64,000 nucleotides of DNA. It comes from Microbotryomycetes sp. JL201. Taxonomy: Eukaryota; Basidiomycota; Microbotryomycetes. The notes under the pieces are model-generated. The model was not told where the DNA came from, ran no database searches, and saw nothing but the letters and a program-made list of their open reading frames with translations. A program made the position numbers and the translations under genes. Location of the stretch: positions 1 through 64,000 of the forward strand of contig JAQYUZ010000060.1 of the NCBI GenBank assembly GCA_033819885.1, in the 5' to 3' direction. Of this stretch, positions 58,669 through 64,000 are shown piece after piece (the stretch's first letter is position 1; every line of letters starts with the position of its first letter).

Positions 58669-59883
58669 CTAAGCGAAAGGCATCGGCGAGTTACGACCTG
58701 TCGTCTTGAGACCATTGTCGACCGTGTGCATGTACTTTGCCAGATCGAGCATCCTGACCGAGAAGGCCACCTCGTTGTCGTACCAAGCAACAATCTTTGC
58801 TGTCGTCTCGTTGAGCATGATCGTTGCCGCACTGTCAACGATGCACGACTGCTCCCAGCCCAAAAAGTCTGAAGAGACGAGCTCTTCGTCCGATACGGCG
58901 ACAACGTTGGACAACGAGTATGAGCCGACGTTGCCTGCTGCCGCTTCTCTCAGCGGTTTCAAGAGTTCTTCCTTGTTGGCGACAGGTTTAGACAGCGAAA
59001 CTGTCAAGTCGACCATTGAAACATTGTTGACTGGCACTCGGACGCTGATACCGGTGAATTTGCCGGCCAACTCTGGCAGGACAAGTTTGACGGCTGTGGC
59101 GGCGCCTGTAGTCGACGGAATAATGTTGGACGCGACGGCCCGACCAAGGCGTCGATTTTTGCGCGAGTAAGAGTCGAGAACGTGCTGACTGGATGTCGAC
59201 GCATGGACTGTCGTCATCATGCCGTACTCGATGCCGAACGCACGGTGCATAATCTTTGCCAATGGGGCAAGGCAGTTTGTCGTACAGCTTGCATTTGACA
59301 CGACATCCATGTTGGGAGCGTATTCTTTGCGATTGACGCCGACGACAATCGTCTTGGCATCCTTGGAAGGTGCGGAAATGATCACTTTGCGTGCGCCACT
59401 CTCAAGGTGTCTGCTCGCCGTCTCGACCGTCGTCATCTTGCCAGTCGCCTCGACGATGTATTCGGCACCAGCGGCTTTCCAGTCAATCTTGGTCGGGTCG
59501 CGCTCCGAAAAGAGCTTGATGCGTCGACCACGATACACGAGGTCGTCGCCGTCGATCGAGAGCTCATTGGAATGTTTGCAAACGCCATGCGTAGAATCGT
59601 AGCGGATGACATGAAGCAAGTAATCCAGCGCCGGAACTGTATGGTTGATGGCGACAACTACAAGCGAGAAGCCGTTAGACACAGCTTGTCGAAAACGGTT
59701 ACGGAATGTGTTTACCTTGCAAGTCCTCGCGATCGAGAGATGCACGGAATGTGGCACGGCCTGAAGTGCACAGATCCAGGTATGTTAGCTTTGACCTTTA
59801 CGGTGGGTGAGCGACGGCAAAGACTCGCCGATGCGACCGAATCCGTTGATGCCGACGTAACAAGGCTTGATTGCAGATGGCAT
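58669..59883 (-). CDS. Atypical glyceraldehyde-3-phosphate dehydrogenase
   Basis: Exons 59829-59883, 59716-59760 and 58669-59657 give 362 residues. The first intron is GC-AG (donor G then GCGAGT) and its removal is required to make VGINGFGRIGRATFRASL. The catalytic segment SNASCTTNCLAPLAK is intact and the histidine partner lies in TTVHAST. Several usually fixed sites differ. The NAD-ribose aspartate in the family's ND motif is His39 here (VVAINHT). The S-loop reads HVLDSYSRKNRRLGR and not the usual TVDGPSMKDWRGGRG. The end motif WYDNEWGYS is WYDNEVAFS. These changes resemble the GapB/NADP-using branch more than the main glycolytic enzyme. The protein probably is an active dehydrogenase with altered cofactor or substrate use. 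Its promoter region to the C2H2 gene is 1.75 kb. Confidence 0.92.
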
Positions 59884-61632
59884 GCTTATCGTCGGAAAGG
59901 CGTTCTGAGCTGGTTGTGTGGAAGGAGAAGAAGAGTGGGCCCGTGGCGCGAGCCAGAGTCCGCTGGCGTCCGATTCCGAAAGCTTTCAAAACGATCACCC
60001 GAACTCGCGGTACGTTCTGGACGTCGTCGGACGAGACCGGAAACGAACGGCTCAGTGCTACGTGAACTAACGTGGTTGTTTGCCGTTCATTCGTTCTTGT
60101 GCCCGTGCTTTCGTGGTTGTGAGCCGCCGTTTACGCCTCATGTGGGCCCGGGTCTGTCATCGGAACTTGGGGAGGCCGCGGCCTGCGACGCGAGATGCCG
60201 CGCGACAATGAAACGCACGGTCACAGATTGTCCGCCCGCATTACTCTTGCAGAACACTCGAATCTGAGCTCCTGATACACTAGACCGTGATAAAAAAAAG
60301 CCATGTCGCGCTTCTGGTGGGAGTTAATCCGTGGCAGTTCATCGCGAACGCGCTTAACTATCGTTTTGAACGACACGTGTCATGCCTTGATGCTTTTGCA
60401 TCCTCGTCTAGACAGCATTTTTGAGGTCTGATCAGAGCAAGGCGCGTACAATGAAAGCAGCTGTATCAGGACAGGAGCGGTAGTCTTTGCTTTGCGAGAC
60501 CTATGTCCGCCGTGGAGCATACGCGATTGTAACATGATGACAGAGATTACTTGAGACGAACGCACACGATCGTTGTGCAAAAATGAACGGCACTTTCAGC
60601 GCGATGACCGTGACGTGGACACCCCGCACGCATGCGCGCGGCGAATTTCGACTGTCCGGTCCGCACGCCGTTAGTTTCGACACGCTGCAAAGAAAGGCAC
60701 AGAGTTCAGCGACGATACGATCAGTACTTTCAAGAGACTGCTTCGGCCAAGATGCCGCCTGGTCAGACGGACTGCAGTGCGGAAGCGCAGAGTTTTGGCG
60801 CAGCTGAGGATCAGCCGCAGCCAAAGCGGTCTCGGGACCGCGTGCTGTACGCGATCAGTGGCTGCAGCTGCCAGTAGATAGTGTTGTTGTGTCATCTAGT
60901 TAGATGGTGCGGATTCCGGTTGTGCCGACTGGCGTGCTTGCATCTCATTTGCTGCCAAGACCAAGATAGGGGGTGTGCTTCGCCTGATGTTGGGGACAAG
61001 GCCCACGAGCATGGCACTAGCTGCCAAACATGGTGTGTGTTTCTGCGATACTGTCGCGTTAGAGTACACGAGATCGTCCGCGCAGCGCCCAAATGCCGAG
61101 CCGCCTGTGTGCCGCGCCGAGCCTGCGTTGCTGCGTTTTCCTCTTGCGCCGCACGCACGCAGCGTCGTCCGAACAACCGCGCAGACGCGACATCCAAAGC
61201 ACAGTCGACGTACCCACGCCCGCTGTAGGACTTGTCTCGCCCGCTTCTGTGCTCGAGTGGCGTCGCGTGTTGAGGTGCGTGTGATTGTTTTGCTTAGAGA
61301 CTCGCAACCGCGCGCGGCTCCGAAACAACACGCGCAGGTCTGTAAGCCTGTCAGTACCGCCACGCGCCCGCACCACCGTCCGGGGAACCACTGTGACATG
61401 GATGTACACACGTGACGACGGACGAGCGTGTCATCGTTCAGCATGTGCTCCGGTTGCTGCTGCACAGTGTTGCTGACTGCTGCTTCGTTCGTCATTATCC
61501 ACTTTTGCGCAGCCCGCCGTCCTTGTATTAGTCGGCGCTTTGTTATTCAAGGTAAGCCCGCTTTGTAACCTCAATTGGGCCGACCCAACACCGAGTCACG
61601 AGCGCAGGCGGCTGACACACTGCGCACCGCAA
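59884..61632. other. Long divergent upstream region
   Basis: About 1.75 kb between the GAPDH start and the zinc-finger gene start. Pyrimidine-rich stretches precede the GAPDH start on its coding strand. An A8 run lies near 60291. The short frames between 60500 and 61500 overlap on both strands and have no family match. It probably holds two extended promoters and a long leader for the zinc-finger gene. Confidence 0.45.
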
Positions 61633-63025
61633 ATGTCTTTAGACAGCATGGACAATCAGTCTGCTGCGCACGCTGGCCTGACCAAGCTGCTGAGCGCGTC
61701 GTCGCACGCCGTCAACCACAACAACAACCCCGGCGCCGGGCCACAGGATCACTCGCAGACGCCCCCGCATGTACATGCACAGGTTGGCCAACACCAGCAG
61801 CAGCAGGCGCCGCCGCAACAGCAGCAGCACCACCATCCGATGCAGCACGCTGGCGGTGCGAGCCAAGGCGCGCCGATGCACACTCACCACCACCATCCAC
61901 TCGACGCGCACCACGCAGGACAGCAGTACGGGCAGTACAATCAGGTAACTCTTGATTGACGCACCGTGTGACGCCGTTGCTGACATGCTTGCTCGTGCAG
62001 GGCCCGTCGTACACTTACTCGTTCGCGCAACAAGCGCCGCACTATGCACGCCAGCCGTACGGCCTGCCGACTCAAGGTCCTCCTCAGTATTCGGTCTACG
62101 GCCGCGGACCACCACCACAGCAACAACAGCAACAGCAGCAACAACAGCGCCAGCAGTCGGCCAACGGATCGCCCGCGCCTCAGTACGCGCAGACTGGATA
62201 CGCGTCGTCACAGCCCCATTCGCCAGTCGGACCTTACCACCATCATCCTAGCGCGCATCATCCGGCCATGCAGCCGACAAATGGACCGTCGTCGTACAAC
62301 TCGTCCAGGTTCGCACCTTACGATCAAGCACTCGCCCGACAACAATCACAAGCACCCTTGGGAGGAGACATTGGCACGTCGACGATCAACGATTTGATTG
62401 GTGCAGCGCAGCCGCCGATGAACTTGCCGTCACTGTCGGGGTACGGACGTGCAGACGTGGCTTTGCCACCGCCGCAGCCGTCCTCGACAACGACTGGCGT
62501 CATGGCTCACAGCAACGGCGGCACGTCTGGCAACGTCACTGACGACGAAGGCAAGCACGATTGGCCTCGCACAAACGCAATGCAGGCGCCTGCATCGGGC
62601 AAGGCAAAGAAGCAAAAATCATCCGGTGCGGGCAAGCCGCCAGCCGAGAAGAAGTTTGTGAGTGCCACGGGTGCAGATGATGGCCTCACGTCCGCTGCCT
62701 TCTGACGCTGGCTTGCATCCAGATATGCCCTCACGCGTCTTGCGGACGTGCGTTCGCTCGCAATTTCAATCTTCAGAGTCACATCAAGTCGCACATGGGC
62801 GTTCGAGACTATGCCTGCCCAGAGTGCAACAAAAAGTTTTCGCGCAAGCATGACTGCACTCGTCACTGCATCGCGATCCATAAATACGACAAGGAGACGG
62901 GCAAGAAGGTCATTGGCGGACCGACAAAGTCAAAGCAACAAGACGCAGAGTTTGTCGACAACCAGCCGCCGCCTCAGGCATACGGCAGCCACATGCCGTT
63001 GCCTCCAAACACGTTGCACGCGTGA
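61633..63025 (+). CDS. C2H2 zinc-finger transcription factor
   Basis: Exons 61633-61944, 62001-62657 and 62723-63025 give 423 residues. The N-terminal 330 residues are Gln/His/Pro rich with a polyglutamine run and several His clusters, typical of fungal activators. The last junction places two C2H2 fingers back to back: ICPHASCGRAFARNFNLQSH with the second His three residues later, and YACPECNKKFSRKHDCTRHC. The finger pair resembles those of Crz1/Msn2-like factors in spacing and in the FxRxxNLxxH and FxRxHDxxRH helices. The short C-terminal tail is basic then Pro rich. The regulated genes are unknown; a calcium- or stress-response factor is a reasonable guess only. Confidence 0.88.
62117..62148. 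repeat. CAG/CAA polyglutamine tract
   Basis: A CAR-codon run inside the zinc-finger gene encodes about ten Gln in a row. Mixed CAA and CAG codons should slow repeat slippage. Length variation between strains is likely. Confidence 0.8.
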
Positions 63026-63285
63026 GACCGCTCTCAAAGTGTGCTTGTATATATTGTGCTTGTCTGCAAACCTTGTTCATAGAACTCTCTATTTCCTTTG
63101 CTTTGCATTCTTTCAACCCGTCGTTGTTAATAGCTCCTTTTGATCCTCTCCCTAGTGTCTTTAGCGTCATTGTGTGCCTTGCATTCACGAAAAACTTGTT
63201 TGCTAGACTTTGTGGTATCGCATCTCGCACGAGTCGCGCTTGCTACTTGAATGAACTCGTGGACTGCAGTTCAGACTGTGCTGAA

Positions 63286-64000
63286 ATGTCGTCTTTCTTT
63301 CAACAGGTATGCACGATCAAGTAACCAAATCGTCTTTTAAATTCAAGGCCACTTTGCCATCCAGACGCCCGAAGCGTCGTCACTCTCGCAGCGTGGAACC
63401 TGAAGCAGGAAATCATTACCGATCGAGCTGCTTGAGCTACATTCATCGCTTAAATACCCTGAGCTCGTGCTCGACGAGTCTCGCAGCGTCGAGCACCCAC
63501 AACTGCTGGCGGCATCTGCTGTACACCCCAACCAGGCAACTCTCGAACGCAGGGCGAGACGACTTGTTGCCTCAATCGCGACTAGACATGAACGAGGTAG
63601 CATCGACGCTTTCCAAGCAAGACGTCGAGAGAGATTTGCTGCTCTATCCTCTGGTCAAGTCGGCGACCGGCCATTGCCCTCCTCGTGGCAGCAACCACTT
63701 GAGCAAGATGTCGTTTTCGGCGCGATTCCGGCTGCCAATGCGGAGCAGGTGCCCGAGCCAACGTGGCGCACTGGCCGAAAAGTCGTCCTTCAGTCGACCT
63801 ATCCGTCGGCTCAACGATCTGGGCAGATGACGCTACGGCAAGTGGACGTGAGTCTGAAGTGAAAAAAATGAGTGGTTAGCCGAACTAACCATATACGCTT
63901 GCAAAGCCGCAGTTGGCGCATCCGGCCAAACGACTCAACTTTCTCGGCAAGCACCACCTGTCGAACGTCCAGAACGCCTTGGTGTCTCCAGAACGCCTTG
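63286..64000 (+). CDS. Start of an unidentified gene, cut by the window end
   Basis: A likely ATG at 63286 (MSSFFQQ) is followed by a GTATGC donor. The main exon frame lies in 63430-63850 with ELHSSLKYPELVLDES, QATLERRARRLVASIA and EPTWRTGRKVVLQSTYPS. A 70-nt intron starting GTGAGT near 63849 then joins LAHPAKRLNFLGKHHLSNVQ, which runs off the window. The 5' junction near 63400 is not resolved. I recognise no family; the conserved-looking parts suggest a real protein. Confidence 0.45.

Overview
The window looks like a piece of a compact, gene-dense and very intron-rich basidiomycete fungal genome. Almost every gene is split by introns of about 50-75 nt. Donors are mostly GTGAGT or GTCAGT, branch sites are CTGAC-like and acceptors are CAG or TAG. 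The gene set is fungal and fits Basidiomycota: a FunK1-type kinase, PCL-type cyclin, Cet1-type RNA triphosphatase, PLAC8 protein and hexose-transporter-like MFS. A Pucciniomycotina-like compact genome is my best guess, but this is inference. Coding exons were joined by hand. For most genes the summed exon length is a multiple of three and the joined protein follows the known family across every junction.

Layout. 0-7 kb: 3' part of a FunK1-like kinase, a secreted protein with Kex2 sites, a CRAL-TRIO/RhoGAP protein, the RNase P/MRP subunit POP5, and RNA polymerase III subunit C11. 7-21 kb: a membrane glycosyltransferase, a PHO85-type cyclin, an almost empty 3.75 kb interval, a cytochrome P450, an RPAP3-like R2TP protein, and the mRNA-capping triphosphatase. 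22-36 kb: a single-span surface protein, V-ATPase subunit B, a PLAC8 protein, a sugar transporter, mitochondrial inner membrane peptidase 1, a UPF0739/C1orf74-like protein, and dephospho-CoA kinase. 36-49 kb: a membrane PC-esterase-like protein, splicing factor CWF19, a Ych1/Cdc25-type phosphatase, nitronate monooxygenase, a lyase-like protein, two small unrecognised proteins, and an L1-domain ribosome biogenesis factor. 49-64 kb: a 12-exon AlkB-family dioxygenase with a UIM-like N terminus and zinc ribbons, a run of four coiled-coil genes, an atypical GAPDH, a C2H2 zinc-finger factor, and the start of an unidentified gene.

How they relate. Most genes are unlinked housekeeping functions, not an operon-like pathway. 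Local themes are divergent pairs with 85-135 bp shared promoters (RhoGAP/POP5, RPAP3/CET1, IMP1/UPF0739), convergent pairs with 39-170 bp tails, and several RNA-machinery genes (POP5, RPC11, CET1, RPAP3, CWF19, L1 protein). I saw no rRNA, convincing tRNA, CRISPR array, transposon or virus-derived element.

The most unusual points are an NH instead of ND in the cofactor pocket of the GAPDH, the coiled-coil gene run, the composite AlkB protein, repeated use of GC-AG introns, an 8-nt first coding exon in RPC11, and a 443-nt intron in the V-ATPase gene.
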